A DNA stretch of 16,544 nt. It comes from CAZNNH01 sp964574335. GTDB lineage: Bacteria > Acidobacteriota > Vicinamibacteria > Fen-336. The translations under genes and the position numbers were made by a program. Location of the stretch: contig CAZNNH010000139.1 of the NCBI GenBank assembly GCA_964574335.1, positions 1 to 16,544 of the forward strand. Direction: 5' to 3'. The notes below the pieces were generated by a model that worked only from the letters and a program-made list of their open reading frames with translations, searched no databases and was not told where the DNA came from. Of this stretch, positions 1-6,954 are shown one piece after another (within the stretch, counting starts at the first letter, position 1; every line of letters starts with the position of its first letter).

Positions 1-1
1 G

Positions 2-49
2 GACGGAGCCGGGATCGGCGCGGTACTGGGCCTCGTCGGCGGCGCCTAA
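2..49 (+). CDS. C-terminal end of a glycine-zipper-like protein (5' truncated)
   Basis: The first bases are an open frame of 15 codons ending in TAA at 47-49. The visible tail reads DGAGIGAVLGLVGGA, with glycine and alanine spaced as in glycine-zipper segments of small outer-membrane or envelope proteins. Everything upstream lies outside the window, so the family cannot be confirmed. The next gene begins immediately after this stop, which suggests the same transcription unit. The short length makes the call weak. Confidence 0.4.
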   Translation, partial: DGAGIGAVLGLVGGA

Positions 50-799
50 CTGACGCATCGGGCAGAGCGGCGGTCGAGGCGGCGGCGTGGCCTCCTTTCG
101 GCGCCTTTCCCGGCCGCCTGGCGCCGGGTCCTGGCCGAGGCCTGCGACCACTTCGACCGGCTCCCGCCCGAGCTGTGCGCCCGCTTCGAGAACGACGTCC
201 GCTTCTTCGTCGACGAGAAGCAGGTCACCGGCATCGGCGTCGAGGTCGACGACGAGCTGCGCCTTCTGGTGGCCTGCTCGGCGGTGACGTTGAGCCTGGG
301 CTGGCCGGAGTACGAGTGGGATCAGGTGGCGGAGGTGCTGCTCTACCCCAAGGACTTCGGCCGCGACCACTCCCTCGAGAGAGACGAGCTGGCCGGCGAG
401 GCCCACCCGTGGGGCACCGTGATCCTGTCGGTCCCCGCCCTGCGTCTGAGCTTCGCAGACCCGGACGATGGGTTCCACGTCGGCCTCCACGAGTTCGCCC
501 ACCTCCTCGACGTCGACCAGACCCAATTCGATGGGATACCGGTGGGGCTCGCCCCGGCGCGCCACCGGGAATGGTTGGACCTTCTGGAGAACGAGATGCG
601 CCGGCTGCGACAGGGCCGGTCGGTGCTGGATCCCTATGGCGCCGAGGAGCCGGTCGAGTTCCTGGCGGTGGCGATCGAGACGTTCTTCGAGCTCCCGCTG
701 CTGATGCGCAAGCGTCACCTCGAGCTCTATGGCACGCTGGCCGGCTACTTCGGCCAAGACCCCGCCGCCTGGGACGAAGCCCGAGGGCTCTCGGCGTGA
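50..799 (+). CDS. mtfA: MtfA-type zinc-dependent peptidase
   Basis: This is a cytoplasmic zinc metallopeptidase of the MtfA (DgsA anti-repressor) family. The sequence shows a zincin motif HEFAH (bases 488-502) and a downstream helix PVEFLAVAIETFFE, which matches the family segment carrying the third metal ligand. Counted from a CTG at 50, the ligands fall at H147, H151 and E210, close to the spacing in the E. coli protein (H149, H153, E212). The Arg-rich N-terminus followed by LLSAPFPAAWRRVLAE also looks like other members. There is no ATG, GTG or TTG in frame between the upstream stop (47-49) and GTG 269, and starting at 269 would remove conserved sequence, so I place the start at or near CTG 50. 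The stop overlaps the next gene by 4 bp (GTGA). In E. coli MtfA binds the repressor Mlc; whether that holds here is unknown. Confidence 0.82.
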   Translation: MTHRAERRSRRRRGLLSAPFPAAWRRVLAEACDHFDRLPPELCARFENDVRFFVDEKQVTGIGVEVDDELRLLVACSAVTLSLGWPEYEWDQVAEVLLYPKDFGRDHSLERDELAGEAHPWGTVILSVPALRLSFADPDDGFHVGLHEFAHLLDVDQTQFDGIPVGLAPARHREWLDLLENEMRRLRQGRSVLDPYGAEEPVEFLAVAIETFFELPLLMRKRHLELYGTLAGYFGQDPAAWDEARGLSA

Positions 800-1677
800 G
801 GCTGGACCTGGCTCTGATCGCGCGCCACCCCGGGCTCTCGCGCCGCAAGGCCCAGGCGGCGATCGAGAAGGGGCAGGTCCTGGTGGACGGTCGGGTGGCC
901 TCTGCCCCCGGCGCGGAGGTGGGCTCCCAGGACGACGTGTGCTGGGATCCGAACCGGAAGGCCTTGCCCAGGAGGCATCCGTCCCTGCCCCTGCTCTACG
1001 CCGACCGGTTCCTGCTGGTGGTGGACAAGCCGGCCGGGCTGCTGAGCGTGCGGACGGCTCCGGGCGCCGCCTCTGAGGACACGCTTCTGGCGAGGGTCAA
1101 GGCCTACGTGGCGAAGGCCACACGAGGCGGCTACGTCGGTTGCGTCCACCGCCTCGACCGCGACACCTCGGGAGCGATCGCCTTTGCCCTGACGCCGCAG
1201 GTGCACGCCTCGCTGCGGACGATGTTCCGGGCCCACCGTGTCGAGCGCCGGTACCTGGCCCTGGTCCGCGGGGCGCCCCGAGAGCCGAAGGGGACGATCG
1301 TGGCGTCCATTCACGACGTCTACCGCTCCGGGCGGCGGCGGCTGGCTCGTCCGGGAGAGCCGTCGCACGAGGCCGTGACCCACTACCAGGTGCTCGAGGC
1401 CCGGTCCCACGTCTCGCTGGTCGAGGTCTCCCTGGAGACGGGGCGGCAACACCAGATCCGCCTCCACCTGGCTTCGCTCGGGCTGCCGGTGCTGGGCGAC
1501 AAGGTCTACGGAGCTTCGGGGGCGCCGCGCGCACCGATCGCAGCCCACCGCCAGATGCTTCACGCGCGGCTGCTCGCCTTCAGCCACCCGGTGACGGGGC
1601 AGCCGGTGCGCGTCGAGAGCCCGCTGCCCGCCGATTTCGCCCAGGCGCTGGCTGACGCGCGGGCGTCCGCCAAGTGA
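796..1677 (+). CDS. RluA-family 23S rRNA/tRNA pseudouridine synthase
   Basis: The 293-residue protein isomerises uridine to pseudouridine in structured RNA in the cytoplasm. An S4-like RNA-binding domain occupies about residues 1-60 (LSRRKAQAAIEKGQVLVDG). The catalytic domain follows, with LLVVDKPAGLLSV and the family signature HRLDRDTSG at bases 1147-1173, whose Asp at residue 121 is the expected nucleophile. Later family blocks are also present: RRYLALVRG, LETGRQHQIRLHLASLGLPVLGDKVYG and the C-terminal LHARLLAFSHP. The GTG start at 796 overlaps the stop of the peptidase gene (GTGA), indicating translational coupling. An open frame extends far upstream in this phase but is only high-GC noise. 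The target (RluC, RluD or RluA-like) cannot be decided from sequence alone. Confidence 0.92.
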   Translation: MRLDLALIARHPGLSRRKAQAAIEKGQVLVDGRVASAPGAEVGSQDDVCWDPNRKALPRRHPSLPLLYADRFLLVVDKPAGLLSVRTAPGAASEDTLLARVKAYVAKATRGGYVGCVHRLDRDTSGAIAFALTPQVHASLRTMFRAHRVERRYLALVRGAPREPKGTIVASIHDVYRSGRRRLARPGEPSHEAVTHYQVLEARSHVSLVEVSLETGRQHQIRLHLASLGLPVLGDKVYGASGAPRAPIAAHRQMLHARLLAFSHPVTGQPVRVESPLPADFAQALADARASAK

Positions 1678-1703
1678 GGATCGGACGTGAGGCGTGAGGT
1701 GCG

Positions 1704-1725
1704 GTCCCCTCTCCTGAAGGGGGAC
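1704..1725. terminator. Possible hairpin between convergent genes
   Basis: GTCCCC (1704-1709) can pair with GGGGAC (1720-1725) around a 10-base loop, in the 50-bp space between the pseudouridine synthase and the convergent PilZ gene. No T-run follows on either strand, so a classical intrinsic terminator is not shown. The placement between convergent genes is the main argument. Confidence 0.3.
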
Positions 1726-1727
1726 GG

Positions 1728-2075
1728 TCAGTAGCCGCGGAGCGCTCGGAGGATCTCGGAGAGCCCTTCCGGCTCCCGCGGGAACTGGATCCCGACCTGG
1801 AAGGAGAGGCCCTCCCGACGGGTCCAGATCACCGAGCCCGAGGCCTCCAGGGTGGCGGCCGGCGCGCCATCGTGGATCAGCCGCTCGAACCACACGTCGA
1901 CGATGCCGGCGTGAGACAGGTCCTCACCGGTCCTTAGGCGACATCCGGTGGACGACAGGTCGATCACCGTGGCCGGATGCCAGGCCTTCCCGGCGCGGTA
2001 GCGGACCGTGAGCAGACAGGCGCGGCGCGCTAGTCCACGCCGGTTCAGACGGTCCTGGCCGCTGATTGGGCTCAT
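1728..2075 (-). CDS. PilZ domain protein (putative c-di-GMP receptor)
   Basis: This 115-residue protein is essentially a single PilZ domain, a beta-barrel that binds cyclic di-GMP. The binding signature is visible: an Arg-rich RxxxR segment (R13 to R17, in RRGLARRACLL) and the D/NxSxxG loop DLSSTG (residues 39-44). The rest of the barrel follows, with SGSVIWTRREGLSFQVGIQFP near the C-terminus. It starts at ATG 2073-2075. A good minus-strand promoter lies upstream (TTGCCG, 17 bp, TATACT). No output domain is attached, so it probably signals through protein contacts. It runs convergently with the pseudouridine synthase gene and divergently from the small gene at 2172. Confidence 0.88.
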   Translation of the reverse strand: MSPISGQDRLNRRGLARRACLLTVRYRAGKAWHPATVIDLSSTGCRLRTGEDLSHAGIVDVWFERLIHDGAPAATLEASGSVIWTRREGLSFQVGIQFPREPEGLSEILRALRGY

Positions 2076-2100
2076 TCAGATGGCTCTTCTCGGAGGGGGC

Positions 2101-2129
2101 AGTATATGACGCTGGCGTGATGGCGGCAA
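2101..2129 (-). promoter_or_regulatory. Promoter for the PilZ gene
   Basis: On the minus strand a -35 TTGCCG (plus positions 2124-2129) is followed after 17 bp by a -10 TATACT (plus 2101-2106). This is close to the sigma-70 consensus in an otherwise GC-rich background. Transcription would begin about 20 bases before the PilZ ATG. Confidence 0.6.
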
Positions 2130-2157
2130 GACGGAACCGGCCGGGTGAGCGGCGGGT

Positions 2158-2163
2158 TATGAT
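2158..2163 (+). promoter_or_regulatory. -10 element just upstream of the 72-residue ORF
   Basis: TATGAT ends only 8 bases before the ATG at 2172, so the message would begin at or within a base or two of the start codon (leaderless). No convincing -35 hexamer sits 16-18 bp upstream, and no Shine-Dalgarno sequence fits between the -10 and the ATG. Confidence 0.4.
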
Positions 2164-2171
2164 GGCGGCGC

Positions 2172-2390
2172 ATGAAGACCGGCCGCCTGCTCAAGCTCCG
2201 GCGCCCCCAGGGAGTGATCCACGTCTACTTCTACCGGGAGGGGAACCGGTTCCACGCCGCGGTCTACGCCGTGGGGGACGAGTCCGGACACCCCGAGCCG
2301 CTCCACCGCGTGGAGGGGGAGGACGAGACGACCGTGGAGAGCGAGACCCGCGCCTGGATCGACCGTCGGTTCCCCCCATCCTCAACCTGA
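2172..2390 (+). CDS. Small protein of unknown function
   Basis: I do not recognise this 72-residue protein. It has a basic N-terminus (MKTGRLLKLRRP), a probable two-strand hairpin (VIHVYFYREGNRFHAAVYAV) and an acidic, Glu-rich second half ending in ETRAWIDRRFPPSST. There is no signal peptide or membrane segment. The composition is that of a genuine soluble protein rather than a shadow frame. It starts 8 bases after a TATGAT box and ends 16 bases before the antiporter start, so it may share a transcript with that gene. The alternating hydrophobic and aromatic pattern suggests a small beta-sheet domain, which is inference only. Confidence 0.6.
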   Translation: MKTGRLLKLRRPQGVIHVYFYREGNRFHAAVYAVGDESGHPEPLHRVEGEDETTVESETRAWIDRRFPPSST

Positions 2391-2406
2391 GCTCTGGAGG
2401 GACGAC

Positions 2407-3690
2407 GTGGTCTTTGCGCTGATCTCGAGCGCCGGAGCGGGTCACGACTCGGACGCGGTACCCACGATCCTGCTGGCCCTGGTCTTCGTCCTGCTGGGTG
2501 CCAAGCTGGGCGGGGAGATCGCCGAGCGGTTCGGCCAGCCGGCCGTGCTCGGCGAGCTGCTGGTCGGGATCCTGCTGGGCAACCTCACCCTGCTTGGAGG
2601 CCCGAGCCTCTCGGAGATCCAGGCCAGCCCGACCTTCGCGGTCATGGCCGAGCTCGGCGCGGTCCTGCTGCTGTTCTATGTGGGCCTCGAGTCCACCCCC
2701 CGCGAGATGATGGCGGTGGGCGGCCGGGCCACCCTGGTGGCGTTTCTGGGCGTGATCACGCCGATGATCCTGGGCTTCGGGGTCGGCTGGTGGCAGAAGC
2801 CCGACGAGTCGTGGATGCTCCACGCCTTCCTGGGCGCGATGTTGGCGGCTACCAGCGTCGGCATCACCGCCCGGGTGCTGGCCGACATGGGCGCGCTGCG
2901 AACCCAGGCGGCGCGGATCATCCTGGGAGCCGCGGTGATCGACGACGTGCTGGGGTTGGTGGTGCTGGCAGTGATCTCCGGGATCATCACCGCGGCGGGG
3001 TCGGGTGAGACGCTGAGCCTCCTCGGGATCGTCCTGATCTGCGTCAAGGCGCTGGTCTTCCTGGCGGGGGCGCTGGTGATCGGAAGCGTCCTCTCGCCGC
3101 GGCTGTTCCGCTCGGCGCTCCAGCTACGCTCCAAGAACATCGTGCTCACCCTCTCCCTCAGCTTCTGCTTCGCCCTCGCCTACCTGGCGCTCGAGGCGGG
3201 GCTGGCGCCGATCGTGGGCGCCTTCGCCGCCGGTCTGGTCCTCGAGGACCTGCACTTCGAGGAGCACGTCAAGCGGGGCGAGCGCCACCTGCATGAGGAC
3301 CTCTTGCCGCTGATCGCGCTCTTCGTTCCCGTGTTTTTCGTGCGGATGGGGATGGGTGTCGACCTGCGAGCGTTCGCCCAGCCCTCCGTCCTGGGGTTCG
3401 CCGGGCTGCTGACCCTGGCCGCGGTGATCGGGAAGCTGGTCTGCGGCCTGGCCGTGCCCCGCGGGGTGTCCTGGCTGACGGTCGGCATCGGCATGCTCCC
3501 CCGCGGCGAGGTCGGCCTCATCTTCGCCGGGATCGGGGCCCAGCTCCTGCTCGACGGCAAGCCGGTGGTGGACCCGGGGACCTACGCGGCCGCAATCTTC
3601 ATGGTGGTGGCGACCACGATGGCCACGCCCCCGCTGCTGGTCTGGGCCGCCAAGAGGAGCGGCGGACGGCCGGCCACCTACAGCTCGTGA
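2407..3690 (+). CDS. CPA2-family (Kef-type) cation/proton antiporter
   Basis: This 427-residue membrane protein is expected to exchange Na+ or K+ for protons across the inner membrane. It has about a dozen hydrophobic segments. Family marks include FGQPAVLGELLVGILLGN near the N-terminus (residues 38-58), the buried acidic pair in VIDDVLGLVVLAV (D179, D180), which is the ion-binding site in CPA transporters, and PIVGAFAAGLVLED around residue 270. The protein ends soon after the last membrane segment and lacks the TrkA-N/RCK domain of KefB/KefC, so it looks like a NapA/GerN-style antiporter. The GTG at 2407 is preceded by GGAGGG (2396-2401) at suitable spacing. Its stop overlaps the next start in GTGA. 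Confidence 0.9.
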   Translation: MVFALISSAGAGHDSDAVPTILLALVFVLLGAKLGGEIAERFGQPAVLGELLVGILLGNLTLLGGPSLSEIQASPTFAVMAELGAVLLLFYVGLESTPREMMAVGGRATLVAFLGVITPMILGFGVGWWQKPDESWMLHAFLGAMLAATSVGITARVLADMGALRTQAARIILGAAVIDDVLGLVVLAVISGIITAAGSGETLSLLGIVLICVKALVFLAGALVIGSVLSPRLFRSALQLRSKNIVLTLSLSFCFALAYLALEAGLAPIVGAFAAGLVLEDLHFEEHVKRGERHLHEDLLPLIALFVPVFFVRMGMGVDLRAFAQPSVLGFAGLLTLAAVIGKLVCGLAVPRGVSWLTVGIGMLPRGEVGLIFAGIGAQLLLDGKPVVDPGTYAAAIFMVVATTMATPPLLVWAAKRSGGRPATYSS

Positions 3691-5324
3691 GCGCGCGAGC
3701 CACCTCCGTCGGGCGAGACCCGCGCCGGGACGGCATGGCACCCCATCCCTCGAGCTCGCGAGGGCGCCGCGCCCGGGCGCTTCGCCGCCTCGGTGCCGGG
3801 CTCGGAGCGTTGGCCATGGCCGCCGCCGCCGCGTCCTCGGCGGCAGGGACGGCCGAGGACACCGCCACGGTGAGGATCGTGGGGTTCAGCGACTACCACT
3901 CGCATGCCGTGCCCTTCTACTCCGAGGGTCGGCCCGGCCAGGGCGGAATCGCCCGCGCCATCGCCTACCTGAAGGCGGCCAAGGCCCAGCCCGACACCCT
4001 CGTGGTCTCGGGCGGCGACATGCTCAACCGGGGCGGCCCGACCTGGAGCGACGAGTACGGCTGCATCGAGTGGCCCTGGCTCACCGGGCTGGTGGACGCC
4101 ATGGCGCTCGGAAACCACGACCTCGACTACGGCGCGGCCGCCTTCGAGGAGTGTCGCGCCCGGGCCGGATTCCCGATCCTGAGCGCCAACCTGGTCCACC
4201 GGGACGGCAGCGCCTACCTGCTGTCGCGCGGCCGCCCCTACGTGGTGGCCCAGGTCGCGGGGCGCCGGATCGGGCTGCTGGCCCTGGCGGGACCCGGCGT
4301 GCAGCTCCTGATCCGGGAACGGGACCTTCCCCCCGGCACCACCTGGACCGATGAGGTGGCGACAGCACGGGTGATGGTCGAGGCGCTTCGGGAGACGGAG
4401 CGGGTGGACGCGGTGGTGCTTCTCGGACACCAGCACAGAGCGGACGCCGAGGCGCTGGCCCGCGCGGTCCCGGGGATCGACCTGATCCTGGGTAGCCACT
4501 CGCACCACAAGGGCGAGCTGGCCATCATCCCGGGCACGCACACCGGCTACATCTCGCCGTTCCAGTACCTGTCCTATGTCGCCGAGGCGCGGCTGCGCTT
4601 TCGAGGGCGGAAGCTGGAAGGCGTCGACGGCCGGCTGGTGAGAATGGACGAGACCTTGCCGCAGGATCCAGAGGTCGCCGACGAGGTGGCCCGGCTGGCC
4701 CGGGGGCTCGAGGCCCGCCACCCGGAGCGCTTCGAGGTGCTGGGACGGGCGGCGGTCGAGATGAGCGACGCCTCCATCCGGACCGGCGAGTCGGTGCTGG
4801 GCGACTGGGTGACGGAGGTGCTGCGCCGGGCCGTCCGCGCCCACGTCTTCTTCGCCGCCGCCTCCGGCTTTCGCGGCGCCATCCCGCCGGGGGACATCAC
4901 CCGGGAGGCGCTGCTGGCCGCCCTCCCCTACGAAAACAAGCTGGTAACGGCGGACATGAGCGGTGCGCAGATCGTGGAGTGGCTGGAGCTGAGCCTGGCC
5001 AAGTCCGGATCGGACGCCTTCTGCCAGCAGACCGGGCTGCGCTACACGCTGCGGGACGGTCGCCTGGATCGGGTGCAGGTGCTGGCGGACCCCGAGCAGC
5101 GCGAGCTGGGCTTCGTCCCCCTCGACCCGACGGCCGTCTACCGGGTGGGCACGACGGACTTCCAGGCCTTCGTCCAGAAGGACTACCGGGAGCTCTTCGG
5201 CCGGGCCCGCAACCCGCAGCGCACCGACCTCGACGTCCACGCCCTGCTGATCGCGGCGATCCGTGAGGGGCCGGTGGCGGCCGCCCTCGACGGCCGATCC
5301 GGCGGCCTGACGACGGCGCGGTAG
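3687..5324 (+). CDS. Exported 5'-nucleotidase/2',3'-cyclic phosphodiesterase-like metallophosphatase
   Basis: This is a two-domain UshA/5'-nucleotidase-family protein of 545 residues, expected to hydrolyse phosphate esters in the periplasm. The N-terminal calcineurin-like domain carries all dimetal motifs: D69-Y-H71, GGD111, GN143HD, GH248QH and GSH271SHH. The C-terminal 5'-nucleotidase domain spans about residues 345-530. Its substrate loop is atypical: the usual N-x-G-G-[IL]-R reads AASGFR (391-396), without the Asn. The GTG at 3687 overlaps the antiporter stop. An in-frame ATG at 3735 gives a more usual N-terminus, an Arg-rich stretch followed by an Ala-rich hydrophobic segment (signal peptide, cleavage near AASSAAG), and may be the true start. 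The changed loop leaves the substrate uncertain. Confidence 0.87.
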   Translation: MSARATSVGRDPRRDGMAPHPSSSRGRRARALRRLGAGLGALAMAAAAASSAAGTAEDTATVRIVGFSDYHSHAVPFYSEGRPGQGGIARAIAYLKAAKAQPDTLVVSGGDMLNRGGPTWSDEYGCIEWPWLTGLVDAMALGNHDLDYGAAAFEECRARAGFPILSANLVHRDGSAYLLSRGRPYVVAQVAGRRIGLLALAGPGVQLLIRERDLPPGTTWTDEVATARVMVEALRETERVDAVVLLGHQHRADAEALARAVPGIDLILGSHSHHKGELAIIPGTHTGYISPFQYLSYVAEARLRFRGRKLEGVDGRLVRMDETLPQDPEVADEVARLARGLEARHPERFEVLGRAAVEMSDASIRTGESVLGDWVTEVLRRAVRAHVFFAAASGFRGAIPPGDITREALLAALPYENKLVTADMSGAQIVEWLELSLAKSGSDAFCQQTGLRYTLRDGRLDRVQVLADPEQRELGFVPLDPTAVYRVGTTDFQAFVQKDYRELFGRARNPQRTDLDVHALLIAAIREGPVAAALDGRSGGLTTAR

Positions 5325-5372
5325 GATGGGTGGCGCCCGAGAGTTCGAGACCGGGCTCGGGGGTGGCAGGAG

Positions 5373-5380
5373 AAGGAGGT
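5373..5380 (+). promoter_or_regulatory. Strong ribosome binding site of the ferredoxin gene
   Basis: AAGGAGGT is a perfect anti-SD match, 4 bases before ATG 5385. It overlaps an alternative in-frame GTG at 5379, which settles the start as 5385. Confidence 0.8.
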
Positions 5381-5384
5381 GGGT

Positions 5385-5711
5385 ATGCCGAAGCCGCAAC
5401 GCGTGGTTCTCGTCTGCCAGAACGCCCGCCCGCCGGGCCACCCGAAGGGCTCCTGCGGCGAGAAAGGGTCCGAGGCCCTCCTCGATCGGCTGAAGGCCAT
5501 GGTGCGGGAGAAGGGGCTCGAGGGACGCGTCCTGGTGATCCGGACCGGTTGTCTCAAGCGCTGCGAAAGCGGCCCGACGATGGCCGTGTACCCCGACGCC
5601 GTCTGGTACGCCGGCGTCCGCGACCGGGACCTCGAGGAGCTGTGCGGCTCACACCTCGAAGAGGGGCGGGTGGTGGAGCGCCTGCTGATGCCCGACAGCG
5701 CCTGGGAGTGA
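5385..5711 (+). CDS. Thioredoxin-like [2Fe-2S] ferredoxin
   Basis: This 108-residue electron-transfer protein belongs to the thioredoxin-fold [2Fe-2S] ferredoxins (Clostridium pasteurianum / Aquifex type, related to NuoE). The cluster ligands are visible as C11-x12-C24 and C56-x3-C60 (VCQNARPPGHPKGSC and TGCLKRCESGP). The following GPTMAVYPDAVWYAGV matches the family's conserved core. It is a stand-alone domain with no signal peptide, so it is cytoplasmic. It follows the phosphatase gene by 60 bp and has its own very strong Shine-Dalgarno site. Its redox partner cannot be read from the neighbours. It is convergent with the helix-turn-helix gene, with only 7 bp between the stops. Confidence 0.9.
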   Translation: MPKPQRVVLVCQNARPPGHPKGSCGEKGSEALLDRLKAMVREKGLEGRVLVIRTGCLKRCESGPTMAVYPDAVWYAGVRDRDLEELCGSHLEEGRVVERLLMPDSAWE

Positions 5712-5718
5712 GACCGCC

Positions 5719-6090
5719 TCAGCCGTCCTTCCGGGGGCCCGACGCCGCCGGCCGGCGGATCCCGAGGCGCTGACCGACCGCGGCGTTCAGACGGCCGAGC
5801 TCGTCCAGGAAGGCCTCGGCGTCGATCCGCTGGTCGCGCAGGAACTGGTGCACGTCCCGGGCGAGCTCACGGGGCTGGTTGACGTCCTGAGCGTGGATCA
5901 CGGTCCGCTTGTGGATCCGCCCTTCGGCGATCAGCCTCTTGAGGAAGCCGACTCGGGAGAGACTCCACAGGCGGTACCCCTTCTTGTTGCGTGGGGGCTC
6001 GGGCACCTTGCCGGAGTACAGCCAGTTCAGCAGCGTCTGCTTGCTGACGGCGATCTCGTTGGCTACCTCTTGTGTGGTCAGGTACTTCAT
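5719..6090 (-). CDS. Small helix-turn-helix (MerR/excisionase-like) DNA-binding protein
   Basis: This 123-residue protein opens with a winged-helix/HTH domain typical of MerR-like and excisionase-like proteins: YLTTQEVANEIAVSKQTLLNWLYSGKVPEPPRNKKGYRLW (about residues 3-42). The remainder is charged and probably helical (RELARDVHQFLRDQRIDAEAFLDEL). There is no Cys-based sensor or ligand domain. I chose ATG at 6088-6090 because the HTH begins right there and GGAGG lies just upstream on the minus strand; the open frame continues further but is unlike protein. The target is unknown. No integrase or phage gene lies nearby, so a role as an excisionase is not supported. Confidence 0.75.
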   Translation of the reverse strand: MKYLTTQEVANEIAVSKQTLLNWLYSGKVPEPPRNKKGYRLWSLSRVGFLKRLIAEGRIHKRTVIHAQDVNQPRELARDVHQFLRDQRIDAEAFLDELGRLNAAVGQRLGIRRPAASGPRKDG

Positions 6091-6227
6091 GCGCCTCCGA
6101 GAGGGTCCCGCCGGGCCGGCGTCGCGCCCGGCGGCGGCGGGCGGATTGTCCCCCGTCCTCTCCGCGAGCGTCAACGTGTAAACGGTCGGACGACCGGGGC
6201 GGAAACGGGGACCGGGGGCGCCCTGGT

Positions 6228-6257
6228 TTGACCGGGAAGCAGCGCCTCTGCTAGATT
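6228..6257 (+). promoter_or_regulatory. Promoter of the tRNA-Ala gene
   Basis: TTGACC (6228-6233) and TAGATT (6252-6257) are separated by 18 bp. This is a good sigma-70 promoter, placing the transcription start about 10 bases before the mature tRNA 5' end. Confidence 0.7.
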
Positions 6258-6271
6258 CGGGGATACCCAGT

Positions 6272-6347
6272 GGGGCTGTGGCGCAGCTGGGAGCGCGCGT
6301 GAATGGCATTCACGAGGTCATGGGTTCGATCCCCATCAGCTCCACCA
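6272..6347 (+). tRNA. tRNA-Ala (anticodon GGC)
   Basis: The 76-base cloverleaf folds fully. The acceptor stem GGGGCTG pairs with CAGCTCC (one G-T pair), and the D-arm stem is GCGC/GCGC. The anticodon stem CGTGA/TCACG encloses loop ATGGCAT, with anticodon GGC at 6305-6307. The variable loop is AGGTC, and the T stem ATGGG/CCCAT encloses TTCGATC. The CCA end is encoded (6345-6347). GGC reads GCC/GCU alanine codons, of which GCC is abundant in this genome. Confidence 0.95.
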
Positions 6348-6474
6348 ATCCCCTGAACCCGAAGAGACTCGACCGCTCTCGGCGGCTTGCGGTGCCCCTT
6401 GGCGTAGGAACGCCGGGCCGGGGGCCCCGGTGCGGGAGCCGGCGGCGCCCGCTGGCATCAGCCCCAGAGTCGGC

Positions 6475-6480
6475 TAGAAT
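6475..6480 (+). promoter_or_regulatory. Putative -10 element of the cytochrome operon
   Basis: TAGAAT lies 27 bases upstream of ATG 6508, followed by a strong Shine-Dalgarno AGGAGGA (6494-6500). The same hexamer precedes the TatT gene. The -35 region (CTGGCA, 6452-6457) is only a partial match. The 160 bp between the tRNA and this gene otherwise hold GC-rich short hairpins, for example GGCGT/ACGCC at 6401-6414, and no gene I can support. Confidence 0.45.
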
Positions 6481-6507
6481 CACGGGAACCCACAGGAGGA
6501 ATGACAC

Positions 6508-6954
6508 ATGCGACTCTCGAAACCGGTCGTGGTCTCCCTCGTCGTCGCCCTTTCGGTCGGGGGCATGGCTGCAGCCGTGGTCGCCGCCGACGCGGTCCAC
6601 GACCGCCAGCAGGCGATGGAGGCCGTCGGTGACGCGATGAAGGCGCTCGGGGCGATCGCGCGGGGCAAGGCCCCGTTCGACGCCGAGGTGGTGAAGACCA
6701 ATGCCACCACCATCGCCGACAACCTGAAGAAGGCGTCCGAGCTCTTCCCGGAGGGCAGCGGCGGGGAGAAGTCCAAGGCCAAGCCCGAGGTCTGGAGCGA
6801 CGCCGCGGGCTTCGAGAAGCTCATGAAGGAAGCCCATGCCGCCGCGGTCGCCCTGCAGTCCGTCTCGGAAGAGGAGGCCTTCGGCCCGGCTCTCGGTGCC
6901 CTCGGCTCGAGCTGCAAGAGCTGCCACGAGAAGTACCGCCTGCCGGAGCATTGA
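6508..6954 (+). CDS. Cytochrome c' / c556-type periplasmic haem protein
   Basis: This 148-residue exported protein has a signal peptide (about residues 1-27, MRLSKP followed by a Val/Ala/Leu core ending near VVAADA). The rest looks like a four-helix bundle, with the haem site CKSCH close to the C-terminus (residues 136-140, in SSCKSCHEKYR), as in the cytochrome c' family. The N-terminal helix contains DRQQAMEAVG, the R-x3-M pattern that in c556 proteins supplies a Met ligand (M37 here), so it is more likely a low-spin electron carrier than a gas-binding c'. An AGGAGGA site precedes the ATG. Its stop overlaps the next gene (TTGA), so the two cytochromes are probably made together. Confidence 0.9.
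   Translation: MRLSKPVVVSLVVALSVGGMAAAVVAADAVHDRQQAMEAVGDAMKALGAIARGKAPFDAEVVKTNATTIADNLKKASELFPEGSGGEKSKAKPEVWSDAAGFEKLMKEAHAAAVALQSVSEEEAFGPALGALGSSCKSCHEKYRLPEH

Noticed and set aside
5336..5361. Terminator after the phosphatase gene
   Set aside because: CCCGAG/CTCGGG can pair, but only over 6 bp with a 14-base loop and no T-run, so chance is likely in such GC-rich DNA.
3678..5441. Long minus-strand open frame (587 codons) opposite the phosphatase gene
   Set aside because: It is rich in Arg, Pro, Gly and His with no recognisable domain, typical of the antisense frame of a high-GC gene, and the plus strand encodes a clear metallophosphatase with all motifs.
6272..6347. Integration site at the tRNA 3' end
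   Set aside because: No integrase is adjacent and I see no repeat of the tRNA 3' end in the window, so there is no sign of an integrated element.
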